From the NCBI GenBank assembly GCA_903927685.1, contig CAIYOB010000769.1, positions 1-35,158 of the forward strand: a stretch of DNA of 35,158 nt. Reading direction: 5' to 3'. Within the stretch, counting starts at the first letter, position 1. Each line of letters starts with the position of its first letter. A program made the position numbers and the translations under genes. The notes beneath the pieces were generated by a model that saw nothing but the letters and a program-made list of their open reading frames with translations, ran no database searches and had not been told where the DNA came from. This DNA is from an uncultured Planctomycetaceae bacterium. Lineage in GTDB: Bacteria > Planctomycetota > Planctomycetia > Pirellulales > Pirellulaceae. Shown in pieces: positions 16,070 to 23,809 of this stretch.

Positions 16070-16147
16070 GGGTGGCTGTGGTCGAGAGCAGCGAGCCCAC
16101 AGTGCGCGGGTATTCCGGGGGCTCGCTGCACTCGCCCCCGGCCACCC
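16070..16147. repeat. imperfect 33-bp inverted repeat (large hairpin)
   Basis: Arms 16070-16102 and 16115-16147 match in 27 of 33 positions as inverted repeats around a 12-nt loop. Several of the mismatches would be G-U pairs in RNA. The core GCAGCGAGCCC is typical of a GC-rich repeat I recall from planctomycete genomes. It lies in the 166-bp gap between the convergent SDR and ASH-repeat genes, so it could end transcription from both sides; neither side has a T-run. Confidence 0.8.
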
Positions 16148-16207
16148 TTGCCAAGGTTCTTCTCGTAACCTCGCGACAGGCACCCTGCGGCCGACCCGCA
16201 AAATAGA

Positions 16208-17713
16208 CTATGGCGTGACGTTTCCAGTCAGGACGATTACGTACGAGTACTCGCTGTTGTTGCCGTACCGGATCGTCAGCGGGGCGGACTTGCTCCCGAC
16301 GACATTGGTGCTCATCGAGACATTGAACGTCACCGATTTGCCGGGCGCCAGCGGCTGGGGCCAGGGCGTGCCGACTTTCGTCACGTTGAAGCCGGACCCG
16401 GAGGGCAACTCAAAGTTGCCGATCATCAGCCCCGTCGTGCCCGTGTTCTTGATCACCAATTGCTTCGTGGGCGCCGAATAGCCCTTCTTCACGGACCCGA
16501 ACGACAGCTGGGACCGGTTGGGCACCTTGACGCCCGCCGGGGTGTAAATCGTCATGTCCGTCGCCACGGCAGTGAGCGGGGGCAGCTCGACCTTGCCCGT
16601 GACCGTGAACTCGAACGGGCTCTCATTCGGATCGTTGCTGACGAACCGCACCGTACCGGACAGGTCAGCTGCCGTGTCGGTGATCATCTCCAGGGTGAAC
16701 GTGTCGTGGGCGCCCGGCAACAGCTTGGTGGACAAGCCCTCTTTGACGCGGAACCCGGTGGGAACTTCCAGGCCACTCAGGTCGAGCGTCCGCGTACCGC
16801 GGTTGACCACGGTGAAGGTCTGCTCCCGCGGTGCGGCGCCGGGTGCCGCGCTGCCAAAATCCACGACAGCCCCGGCGCGGACCTGGGCGTCGTCGAGCAA
16901 CACGTCGACTTCGGCGGCGTTGCGCTGTGCGACTTCGCCCTGGACCGTGAAATCGAAAGTCTCTTCGTCCACCGAGTTGCTGGTGAACCGCATGATTCCC
17001 GAGCGGAAGCCCGGCGTGTCCGTCTTCATCACCAGCGTGAAAAAGTCCGATCGCCCCGGAGCGATGGCTTGACCGAACCGTCCGATGACGCGAAACCCCT
17101 CGGGAATCTCCAGGTTGCCCAGCGTCAGCGGCTGGTCGCCCAAATTGGTGATGCGGAAGGTCTGGGGCGGAACGGCTCCGTATTGAAGAGTCGTCCCAAA
17201 GTCGATGACCACCCCGGGCCAGACGGCGGTCGACTCACACGATACCCGCATGACGTCCAGATCCGCGCCTCCCGTGCGGCGGCCGTTCACTTGGCCGGCG
17301 ATCGTGAAATGGAACGGATTCTCGTTGGAGTCGTTGTTACTGAAACTGAGTTCGCCCACCTTGAATCCGGCCACGTTGGTGGGCATCTCGATGGTGAACG
17401 TGTCGGACCCGTGCGGCCGAATGGTCGACCGGAGCCCTTCCTTGACACGAAAGCCGTCCGGCAGATGGATCGTCCCCAGAGTCAACGTCTGGTCGCCGCG
17501 ATTGAAGACGGTGAACATCCGCGTGCGACCCGACGCCCCCTGCTGGACCGAGCCGAAGTCGACGCTGCCGCCGATCGGCAGTTCGTGGGCTCCCAGCTGC
17601 ACGGCGATCTCGGGCCCCACCGCCAACAGCATGCGACTCTCCAGAACCTCAAATCCCAACCGACACCGCTCGCGGCTGGAAGGATGCGACTTCGACTTGC
17701 TGTTACGGCTCAT
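16208..17713 (-). CDS. secreted ASH/choice-of-anchor-D repeat protein with LEPR-XLL-type N-terminus
   Basis: 501 residues. The N-terminus is short, basic and lacks a classical signal peptide, but carries LESRMLLA at 24-31, a form of the planctomycete LEPR-XLL sorting motif. The rest is four beta-sandwich repeats of about 100 residues, each with a V/L-DFG-S start (SVDFGSVQQG, VIDFGTTLQYG, VVDFGSAAPG, QLSFGSVKKG) and a middle block such as FTVFNRGDQTLTLG or FTVVNRGTRTLDLSG. These match ASH/HYDIN-like, choice-of-anchor-D domains. It is probably a surface or extracellular adhesive protein. Start at 17713 has AAGGA seven bases upstream; a promoter-like sequence lies at 17783-17811. Confidence 0.82.
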   Translation of the reverse strand: MSRNSKSKSHPSSRERCRLGFEVLESRMLLAVGPEIAVQLGAHELPIGGSVDFGSVQQGASGRTRMFTVFNRGDQTLTLGTIHLPDGFRVKEGLRSTIRPHGSDTFTIEMPTNVAGFKVGELSFSNNDSNENPFHFTIAGQVNGRRTGGADLDVMRVSCESTAVWPGVVIDFGTTLQYGAVPPQTFRITNLGDQPLTLGNLEIPEGFRVIGRFGQAIAPGRSDFFTLVMKTDTPGFRSGIMRFTSNSVDEETFDFTVQGEVAQRNAAEVDVLLDDAQVRAGAVVDFGSAAPGAAPREQTFTVVNRGTRTLDLSGLEVPTGFRVKEGLSTKLLPGAHDTFTLEMITDTAADLSGTVRFVSNDPNESPFEFTVTGKVELPPLTAVATDMTIYTPAGVKVPNRSQLSFGSVKKGYSAPTKQLVIKNTGTTGLMIGNFELPSGSGFNVTKVGTPWPQPLAPGKSVTFNVSMSTNVVGSKSAPLTIRYGNNSEYSYVIVLTGNVTP

Positions 17714-17782
17714 GGTTGTGTCCTTTGTGAAAGCAGGATGAAGTGACCTCGGCGCATGTACCACAATCCGGACCTTGCCGTA

Positions 17783-17811
17783 ATTATGAGATTTCGGTAA
17801 ACAGGTCGCAA
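17783..17811 (-). promoter_or_regulatory. sigma70-like promoter for the ASH-repeat gene
   Basis: On the minus strand, TTGCGA (17811-17806), a 17-base spacer and CATAAT (17788-17783). Start of transcription would be near 17776, leaving a leader of about 60 bases before the ATG at 17713. Judged by consensus only. Confidence 0.4.
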
Positions 17812-18121
17812 GTCGGAGGGGCGTTTTCAGTGTCGGGCGTTTTCAGCGGCGGGATGCGGCGGTGCCAGCGTCTCCCAGCGTCCGGCCGCGGCGACTGGAG
17901 GGCTTGGTGCCGGCGAAGGAATAACTGACGCATCGTCGATCGCCGTAGGTTGCTCCGGATGCACGGGATTCGCGTGTACGAGTACGTGTACGAGTAAGTG
18001 TACGTGTACGTGTACGGCGCTCTCCCCGTACTCGTACACGTACTCGTACACTCCTATCTCTTCCTGGTCGGAATGCGACAGTTGTTTCTTTGCTGGCCCT
18101 TGGTGCTGTTGCCCAGCGCAC
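17812..18121. other. gene-free intergenic stretch
   Basis: No credible gene between the ASH-repeat promoter and the terminator of the downstream oxidoreductase. Apart from the TAC-period-6 inverted repeat it holds nothing I can identify. The ORFs crossing it are low-complexity and lack Shine-Dalgarno sequences. Confidence 0.6.
17974..18051. repeat. period-6 TAC repeat forming a 23-bp perfect inverted repeat
   Basis: TAC or GTAC recurs every six bases, alternating with GAG and GTG triplets. The left arm 17974-17996 and right arm 18029-18051 are exact inverted complements over 23 bases, with a 32-base centre that itself holds GTAC units. It lies in the gene-poor 17714-18195 stretch. Translated, it gives alternating dipeptides in any frame, so the short ORFs across it are artefacts. 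It could be a structured dispersed repeat or a protein-binding array; no CRISPR-like spacing is present. Confidence 0.85.
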
Positions 18122-18152
18122 AAAAAAGGCCCTGACGGCAGGCGTCAGGGCC
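18122..18152 (-). terminator. Rho-independent terminator of the 18196-19377 gene
   Basis: On the minus strand, a perfect 10-bp GC-rich stem (arms 18152-18143 and 18137-18128, 5-base loop) followed at once by six T residues (18127-18122). It lies 43 bp after the stop codon of the Gfo/Idh/MocA gene. Confidence 0.9.
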
Positions 18153-18195
18153 GTGGTTGCGTACGCACAGGGACCGGCGCCGTGCCGGTCTGGCG

Positions 18196-19377
18196 CTATT
18201 TCACATCATCCATGTTGATCCAGCGTTTCTCGCTGGCCGACAGCATCGCCGCTTCGAGCACGCGCTGGGTCTGGTAGGCGTCCTCGAAGTCCGGAATGGG
18301 GACGGTCGGCTGCTGGCCGGCGATCGCGCACAGGAAGTCGTACGCTTCGTTGGTGAACGTATGCTCGTAGCCGATCAGGTGCGCATCCGGCCACCAGTTG
18401 GCCACGTAGGGATGATCGCCGCCATGAGTGCACATGATCGTCGTCCACCCCTGCACGCGGCGCGGGGCGGTGGCGTCATAGTATTCCAATTCGTTCATCC
18501 GCTCGAAATCGAACTTCAGCGAGCCCTTGGTGCCGTTGATCTCGAAGCCGTTGCGGTTCTGGTTGCCCGTGCCTTGGCGGCAAGCTTCGAAGCTGGCCAC
18601 GGCGCCGCCCCCGAACCGAGCCAGGAACAACACGGTGTCGTCCACCGTCACTGTGCCGTACTCGTCCGCCGCTTTCAAGCCGGCCGCGATCCCGCCCGCC
18701 GAAACGCCCGAGGCTTTCTTCCGCTGCTTGACAAACGTTTCTGCGATAGCGCCGCAGATCTCGGTGATCTCCTGGCCGGTCACAAACCGGGTCATGTCCA
18801 CGATGTGCGCGTTCAAGTCGCCGTGGGCCCCCGAGCCGGCCTGCTCCTTGATGAACCGCCAAGTCAACGGCACGGAGTCGCCGGCCCAGTCCTGCAGGTA
18901 GTGCGCCCGGACGTGGCGGATGTCGCCGATCACGCCGTCCTTGACCAACTGATGGGCCAAGGCCACGGCGGGACAACGGCGGTAGCAGAACCAGACGGCG
19001 GTCGGCACACCGGCTTTGCGCGCCGCCTGGGCCATTTCGCGCGCCTCGGACAGCGTGCCGGCGATCGGCTTTTCGCAAGCCACCGCCTTGCCGGCCTCGA
19101 TCGCCGCCTTGGCGGGCGGTGCGTGCATGAAGTTCGGCGTCACGACGTCGACCAATCCGACCTCCGGCGACCGCACGACCTGTTCCCAATTGGTCGAAGC
19201 GTTCTGCCAGCCCCAATTCTCGGCGAATGCCTGCGGATTCTCCTCCGCCTGGCCGAACACGGTGTGCATCACCGGCTTGATCGGTGCCTTGAAGAACTTC
19301 GCCACCTGGCCCCAGGCGTTCGAGTGCGAACGGCCCATGAAGCCCTGACCGATCATCGCCACGTTAATCGTCTTCAT
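18196..19377 (-). CDS. cytoplasmic Gfo/Idh/MocA-family oxidoreductase
   Basis: 393 residues without a signal peptide, unlike the other two family members in the window. N-terminal Rossmann fold with VAMIGQGFMGRSHSNAW, the VTPNFMHAPPA block, ACEKPIAG with the catalytic-position Lys, and a C-terminal dehydrogenase-like domain with DLNAHIVDMTRF. The length, the N-terminal SHSNAW and the long C-terminal half resemble inositol/sugar dehydrogenase-like proteins of polyol catabolism; the exact substrate is unknown. Start at 19377 is preferred over the frame's first ATG (19422) because AAAGGAG lies seven bases upstream. A strong terminator follows. It is divergent from folE. Confidence 0.88.
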   Translation of the reverse strand: MKTINVAMIGQGFMGRSHSNAWGQVAKFFKAPIKPVMHTVFGQAEENPQAFAENWGWQNASTNWEQVVRSPEVGLVDVVTPNFMHAPPAKAAIEAGKAVACEKPIAGTLSEAREMAQAARKAGVPTAVWFCYRRCPAVALAHQLVKDGVIGDIRHVRAHYLQDWAGDSVPLTWRFIKEQAGSGAHGDLNAHIVDMTRFVTGQEITEICGAIAETFVKQRKKASGVSAGGIAAGLKAADEYGTVTVDDTVLFLARFGGGAVASFEACRQGTGNQNRNGFEINGTKGSLKFDFERMNELEYYDATAPRRVQGWTTIMCTHGGDHPYVANWWPDAHLIGYEHTFTNEAYDFLCAIAGQQPTVPIPDFEDAYQTQRVLEAAMLSASEKRWINMDDVK

Positions 19378-19529
19378 GCCTGTCTCCTTTGTGCTGCGGG
19401 TACTCGCGATCGTCGATCGCACGGTTTGCTCGGTCCCCTTCGAGAATGCTCCGATTTGTAAGCCGGCTTGTCCGGTTTTTCAAGGGGGCGACACGAGGCA
19501 GCTTCCGCGAAAAATGGGGCCGCAGATCC

Positions 19530-19557
19530 TTGAAAAGCGGGTGCCGGCCTCTAAAAC
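19530..19557 (+). promoter_or_regulatory. possible sigma70-like promoter for folE-queD
   Basis: TTGAAA at 19530-19535, a 16-base spacer and TAAAAC at 19552-19557. The spacer is short and the -10 weak, so this is only a candidate in the 247-bp divergent region. Confidence 0.25.
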
Positions 19558-19624
19558 GCCTATGGTTGTGAATTAGGGAAGAAAAAGTTACAAAAATAGA
19601 CAAGCACTCGACAGGAGTTGCCCC

Positions 19625-20263
19625 ATGTCTGTCGCATTTGACCTGCCCGTTGTCCGAGGTGCCCGTCGCTTTTGTGTGGAGCCTGACCCAATGGAACGTG
19701 CCGATGTCGACTTGCGCGCCATCGAGGGCGCCGTAAAGACCATTCTGCGAGCGGTCGGCGAGGATCCCGACCGCCCCGGCCTCGAAGATACCCCCCGACG
19801 AGTGGCTCGCATGTACCGCGAGATGTTCGCCGGTTTGCGGCTGGATCCCGCGCGGCATCTGCACGTCACGTTTCCCGAAGAGTATGACGAAATCGTGCTG
19901 GTCCGCGATATCAGCTTCACCAGCATGTGCGAGCATCACCTGCTGCCGTTCAGCGGCGTGGCGCACGTCGCGTACATTCCCAACGGACGCGTCACGGGAC
20001 TGAGCAAATTGGCGCGGGTGGTGGACGAAGTGGCCCGCCGCCCCCAAGTGCAGGAGCGGATGACGGGTCAGATTGCGGACTTGATCGAACAGGAACTGGA
20101 TAGCACCGGCGTGGCGGTGGTGGTCAGCGCCGAGCATTCGTGCATGTCGATCCGCGGGATCCGCAAGCCGGGCAGTCGCACCGTCACCAGCGCGCTGCGC
20201 GGCGTGTTCAAGACGAACGAGTCGAGCCGAGCCGAGGTGATGTCGCTGATCAATCAGAAGTAG
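19625..20263 (+). CDS. folE: GTP cyclohydrolase I
   Basis: 212 residues. Converts GTP to 7,8-dihydroneopterin triphosphate, the entry to folate, queuosine and tetrahydrobiopterin synthesis; a cytoplasmic zinc enzyme of decameric families. Seen: MCEHHLLPF with Cys102 and His105, and EHSCMSIRG with Cys173, the three expected zinc ligands; [20 protein letters not shown] and the [18 protein letters not shown] block. ATG at 19625 has AGGAG seven bases upstream; the ATG at 19691 would remove only a poorly conserved leader. Followed after 20 bp by a PTPS/QueD homologue, so the pair probably feeds a queuosine- or biopterin-like route rather than folate alone. Confidence 0.96.
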   Translation: MSVAFDLPVVRGARRFCVEPDPMERADVDLRAIEGAVKTILRAVGEDPDRPGLEDTPRRVARMYREMFAGLRLDPARHLHVTFPEEYDEIVLVRDISFTSMCEHHLLPFSGVAHVAYIPNGRVTGLSKLARVVDEVARRPQVQERMTGQIADLIEQELDSTGVAVVVSAEHSCMSIRGIRKPGSRTVTSALRGVFKTNESSRAEVMSLINQK

Positions 20264-20283
20264 CCGTCGGATGGCAACCGCCC

Positions 20284-20775
20284 ATGATCATCCAGAAACA
20301 GTACAAGTTCTATGCGGCGCATCGCAACGAGGAATTGCACGACAAGTGCCGCAATCTGCACGGCCACCGCTACGGCGTGACTTGCCACTTTGAGGTCGAA
20401 CGCACCGGCTCGTACTCGACGCTGTTCGCCGAGTTCGATGACAAGATCGAGCCGCTGCTGAAGGCCGAGTACGATCACGCGCTGCTGATCAACGTCCACG
20501 ACTCGCTGTACCAGACGCTGTGCGACCACATGGCGCGGACCGGCGAGTGCCTGCGGCTCAAGAAGTTCCAAGTCCCCACCTCGGTCGAGAACCTGTGCCA
20601 CCAGTTGTTCACCGAGATCACCGAGTTGGGCTTTCGCCTGAGCAAGCTCGAAGTCCGCGAGACGGACACGTCGGTGGTCGAGTACACTCGCGACGATTGG
20701 GTGGCCGATAACCGCCACTTCGCCCGCCGCGAGCTGGCCGCGGCATGCCCCACGCCGGCGCCCGTTGCCGGCTGA
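20284..20775 (+). CDS. queD: 6-carboxytetrahydropterin synthase / PTPS family
   Basis: 163 residues, T-fold enzyme using the folE product. Seen: FYAAHRN with zinc ligand His13, C22-RNL-H26-G-H28 with the nucleophile Cys22 and the two further histidines, PTSVENL, and a C-terminal VRETDTSVVEY with the purine-binding Glu. These fit QueD and also eukaryotic-type 6-pyruvoyl-tetrahydropterin synthase; motif reading alone cannot choose. The gene directly follows folE, which supports the pterin route. No queC, queE or queF is visible here. The first GTG/ATG options upstream lie inside folE; 20284 has weak Shine-Dalgarno but fits the domain start. Confidence 0.88.
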   Translation: MIIQKQYKFYAAHRNEELHDKCRNLHGHRYGVTCHFEVERTGSYSTLFAEFDDKIEPLLKAEYDHALLINVHDSLYQTLCDHMARTGECLRLKKFQVPTSVENLCHQLFTEITELGFRLSKLEVRETDTSVVEYTRDDWVADNRHFARRELAAACPTPAPVAG

Positions 20776-20792
20776 CGGCGGACACTCCGCCG
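20776..20792. terminator. short hairpin between convergent genes
   Basis: A perfect 7-bp stem (20776-20782 with 20786-20792, 3-base loop) directly after the queD stop. No T-run on either strand, so its role as a bidirectional terminator is tentative. Confidence 0.3.
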
Positions 20793-20810
20793 GACACCGT
20801 ACGGCTGAAG

Positions 20811-21869
20811 CTACTCGCGGGCCGCGTCGGACATGGCCAGGATGTTCTCCGTCGGCACGTCGGTCTGCAGCACGTGGCAGGGCGCCAGGATATAGCCGCC
20901 GCCGGCCCCGAGGATCTCGATGCGCCGCCGGACTTCTTGCCGCACCTGGTCCGGCGTGCTGTTGGGCAGCAGGTACTGGGTGCAGATCCCGCCGTGCAGG
21001 CAGATGCGGCGGCCGTAGGCGTCCTTCAGGGCTTGCGGTTCCATGCCCTGTGCGGCGGCCTGGAGTGGATCGAGAATGTCGACGCCGATCTCGATCAAGT
21101 CCTCGATCACGGGGCGAATCGCGCCGCACGAGTGAAACAGGAACTTGACTCCGTGGCTGTGCGTCATGTCCACCAACCGCTGCAAGCGGGGCTTGATGAA
21201 CGTGCGAAACATCTCGGGGCTGAAGAACAGGCCCCGCTGCGTGCCCAGATCGTCGGCTGCCCGCAGGATGTCGATCCGCCCCCGGGCCGCGGTCAGCAGG
21301 CGATCGAAAAAGTCCAGGTAGAAATCGGTAAAGCGGTCGATCAGCCAGTGGGCCATCTCCGGCTGGACGGCCATGTCCATCAGCAGGTTGTCGATCCCGC
21401 GGAGGAAGGACGGATGCTGGAACACGCTGGCCCCGCTGGCCATCACGGCCAAGTCCTCCCAGGGCGCCAGGCGGGCCGCGAAATCGGAGAAGTCGAACCA
21501 GTCTGCCTGCGGCCAGGGGTGCCGCTGCAGGTCCTCGACCGACGCCGCGCCCGCCAGGACGAATTCGACGAAACAGTCTTCGGGGCCCGTGGCCGTCTGC
21601 ATGACCTTCTGCCGCCAACCCCAAAGGTTCTCCCGCACGCCGTCCCCCAACTCGCGCCGCTGCGGGACCGGGCCGCAGTACCGCGGATCGACGACGCCCC
21701 GCAGGTCGACGATGTCGCTGTGCAGCCGTGCGAGCAACTCGCGGTGCGTCGTCGTGCCAAGATCGCGGTGCAATCGCTCCATGACCCACGGGTTGGGCAG
21801 GAAATCCAGCGGCACCCGATCCGGCTCGGCCAGGTGCACGGCAGTCAGGACACGCTGTTTGGAATTCAT
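20811..21869 (-). CDS. uroporphyrinogen-decarboxylase-like / corrinoid methyltransferase-like protein
   Basis: 352 residues of the URO-D TIM-barrel superfamily. Seen: RVPLDF near the N-terminus, and HSC at His246-Cys248 followed by Cys331 in APCHVLQTD. The H-x-C...C arrangement is like the zinc site of methylcobamide:CoM-type methyltransferases (MtaA/CmuA), and true HemE residues (the N-terminal R-Q-A-G-R motif) are absent. So this is more likely a methyltransferase-like member than heme biosynthetic HemE; the substrate is unknown. No corrinoid-binding partner is present. GGAG lies seven bases before the ATG at 21869. It is convergent with queD. Confidence 0.83.
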   Translation of the reverse strand: MNSKQRVLTAVHLAEPDRVPLDFLPNPWVMERLHRDLGTTTHRELLARLHSDIVDLRGVVDPRYCGPVPQRRELGDGVRENLWGWRQKVMQTATGPEDCFVEFVLAGAASVEDLQRHPWPQADWFDFSDFAARLAPWEDLAVMASGASVFQHPSFLRGIDNLLMDMAVQPEMAHWLIDRFTDFYLDFFDRLLTAARGRIDILRAADDLGTQRGLFFSPEMFRTFIKPRLQRLVDMTHSHGVKFLFHSCGAIRPVIEDLIEIGVDILDPLQAAAQGMEPQALKDAYGRRICLHGGICTQYLLPNSTPDQVRQEVRRRIEILGAGGGYILAPCHVLQTDVPTENILAMSDAARE

Positions 21870-22156
21870 CCCGGTACTCCGGTTCGTTTTCGTATTGGGT
21901 TTGTCCCATCATACCGGATACGGCGCTTGCTGACGCCGGCCTGCCGCACGCCGGCCACCCAGTTCCGTCTGCCCCGTCGGCACATTCTGCCTCCGTCGGA
22001 TCAGCCCGCTGACTTCGCCGACAGGGCCGTCCGCCCAAAGAACTCGTGCCTGTCCGGTCCTCGTCACCTTGACCGCGAACCGGCGAGTGACGGACAATCA
22101 GGCGTCCGGATCCGAACCAACCGTTCGCACGATGAACAACCGATTGGAGGTGCGCG
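21870..22156. other. divergent intergenic region, nothing identified
   Basis: 287 bp between the URO-D-like and DMFase-like genes. No credible ORF, repeat or RNA structure recognised beyond the Shine-Dalgarno sequences at each end. Confidence 0.5.
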
Positions 22157-23719
22157 ATGACCGTTTTGCAGCCGAACCCAATCTCCCGGCGGGCAATCCT
22201 CAGAAGCACGGTGGCGGTTCTGACGCTGGTGTTCGCCAGTGCGCTCGGTGGGCTCCCCGGCTTCTCCGCGGACCAGCCGGCGGTCGGGCCGAACCTGATC
22301 CAGCGGGAGAACGCCCGCGAGGGCGCGATCGACTGGCAACTGACGCGGGTCCGCGTGGACAAGAGCGATGGCTGCCGCAGCCCGGCGATCGAAGGCTACT
22401 GCTCGAAGCAAAGTGTGGCGGCGGGCGAGACGCTTCAGATCATGGTCTCCACCGAACCAGCCGAGAAATTCCACATCGAGATCTTCCGCACGGGCTATTA
22501 CGGCGGCCGCGGGGCGCGGCTAATGACCACGCTCGGACCGTTCGACGGCCAGCCCCAGCCGGTGCCCACACCCAACGAGCGGACCCTGCACGAATGCCGC
22601 TGGCAGCCGGCCACCGAGTTGACGATCCCCGCCGACTGGCCAAGCGGTGTCTACCTCGGCCGGCTTACGACGCTGCCACCCAAGGACGAACGGCCCTATT
22701 GGCAAAGCTACGTGATCTTCATCGTGCGGGACGAGCGTCCGGCCGCGGTGCTGTTCCAGTGCAGCGACAACACCTGGCAAGCCTACAACGGCTGGCCCTA
22801 CAAGTCGTCCGTGTACACGCATCCCAAAGGCGGCCAGGGCCCCTGGGCCGACGTCAGCTTCGATCGGCCCTACGGGCGCGAGGCGCAGTATTCGGGCATC
22901 GTCAATGACCCGCTCTCGGTCGGCTCCGGCGCGTGGCTGACGTTCGAGTTCCCCTTGGCGTATTGGCTGGAACAGCTGGGCTGCGATGTGAGCTACTGTT
23001 CGAATAGCGACCTGATCGCCGCCGACCGCGGGCTGCGGTGCAAAGCCTTCCTGAGCGTGGGCCACGACGAGTACTGGGACATCCGCCAGTACGAAAGCGT
23101 GGTGCGGATGCGCGACTCGGGCGTGAATCTGCTGTTCCTGTCGGGCAACGCCGTCTGCTGGGTCAGCCCGTTCCGGCCCAGCAGCGACGGGCGGGCCAAC
23201 CGGATCATCTTCCGCGGCGGGCCGTACGGCGGATCGAATCAATGGCTGGAGTCCCGCGTGAAAGAGCACGGCCCGTTCCCCGAACGTGGTCCGGATGAGG
23301 GCTACCTGATCGGCGCCCGGAACCACCAGATCGTCAACGGCGGCGGCGATTGGACCTGCACCAAGCCCGAGCACTGGCTGTTCGCCGACACGGGCATGAA
23401 GCTCGGCGACAGCGTGCCGGGGCTGATCGGCTGGGAGTACCACGGCGACCCGCCCGCGGACCTGCCCGGTTTGGAAATCGTCGGTCAGGGCACCGCCTGG
23501 CAGGGAGGCGTGAATCCCTCGCCGTGGACGGCCACAATGTATCCCGGTCCCAAGGGGAACTACGTGTTCAATGCCTCCACCATTTTCTGGGCTCAGGGCC
23601 TGGGTATGCCGCCAGGTCACACGCTCCCCTGGTCGCATTGGAGCCGCCCCCACGGCCCGGACCCGCGCGTCCAGCAAATGACGCTCAACCTCCTGCGCCG
23701 GGCAGGCTGCCTGCCCTGA
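22157..23719 (+). CDS. exported N,N-dimethylformamidase large-subunit-like protein
   Basis: 520 residues with a twin-arginine-like leader (SRRAILRSTVAVLTLVFASA) then a domain I recognise as the N,N-dimethylformamidase beta-subunit family: FHIEIFRTGYYGG, LFQCSDNTWQAYNGWP, FLSVGHDEYWDIRQYESV, NLLFLSGNAVCW and the terminal NASTIFWAQGL. The characterised enzyme hydrolyses dimethylformamide with a small partner subunit; none is encoded nearby and the natural substrate here may be unrelated. GGAGG stands six bases before the ATG at 22157. The protein is predicted to be periplasmic. Genes on both sides run in the opposite orientation. Confidence 0.85.
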   Translation: MTVLQPNPISRRAILRSTVAVLTLVFASALGGLPGFSADQPAVGPNLIQRENAREGAIDWQLTRVRVDKSDGCRSPAIEGYCSKQSVAAGETLQIMVSTEPAEKFHIEIFRTGYYGGRGARLMTTLGPFDGQPQPVPTPNERTLHECRWQPATELTIPADWPSGVYLGRLTTLPPKDERPYWQSYVIFIVRDERPAAVLFQCSDNTWQAYNGWPYKSSVYTHPKGGQGPWADVSFDRPYGREAQYSGIVNDPLSVGSGAWLTFEFPLAYWLEQLGCDVSYCSNSDLIAADRGLRCKAFLSVGHDEYWDIRQYESVVRMRDSGVNLLFLSGNAVCWVSPFRPSSDGRANRIIFRGGPYGGSNQWLESRVKEHGPFPERGPDEGYLIGARNHQIVNGGGDWTCTKPEHWLFADTGMKLGDSVPGLIGWEYHGDPPADLPGLEIVGQGTAWQGGVNPSPWTATMYPGPKGNYVFNASTIFWAQGLGMPPGHTLPWSHWSRPHGPDPRVQQMTLNLLRRAGCLP

Positions 23720-23809
23720 TTCCGCGAACTTCGCGCCTCGAAGTGCTGGGCAACCGGGGTTGGGCTGGCGGATTGCCGGGTCCAGCCTGCCCGCGGATCG
23801 TTGCTGGAT

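Noticed and set aside
17974..18051. possible CRISPR array
   Set aside because: Period is six bases with no unique spacers.
17827..18123. short ORFs with alternating VY/EY/VH or RV/RT dipeptides
   Set aside because: They are translations of the TAC-period-6 palindrome; codon repetition, not a protein, explains them.
18157..19461. 434-residue plus-strand ORF
   Set aside because: Antisense to the well-supported Gfo/Idh/MocA gene and without motifs.
20254..22362. 702-residue minus-strand ORF over queD and the URO-D-like gene
   Set aside because: Shadow frame rich in Arg/Gly/Pro that crosses real genes on both strands and lacks any recognisable motif.
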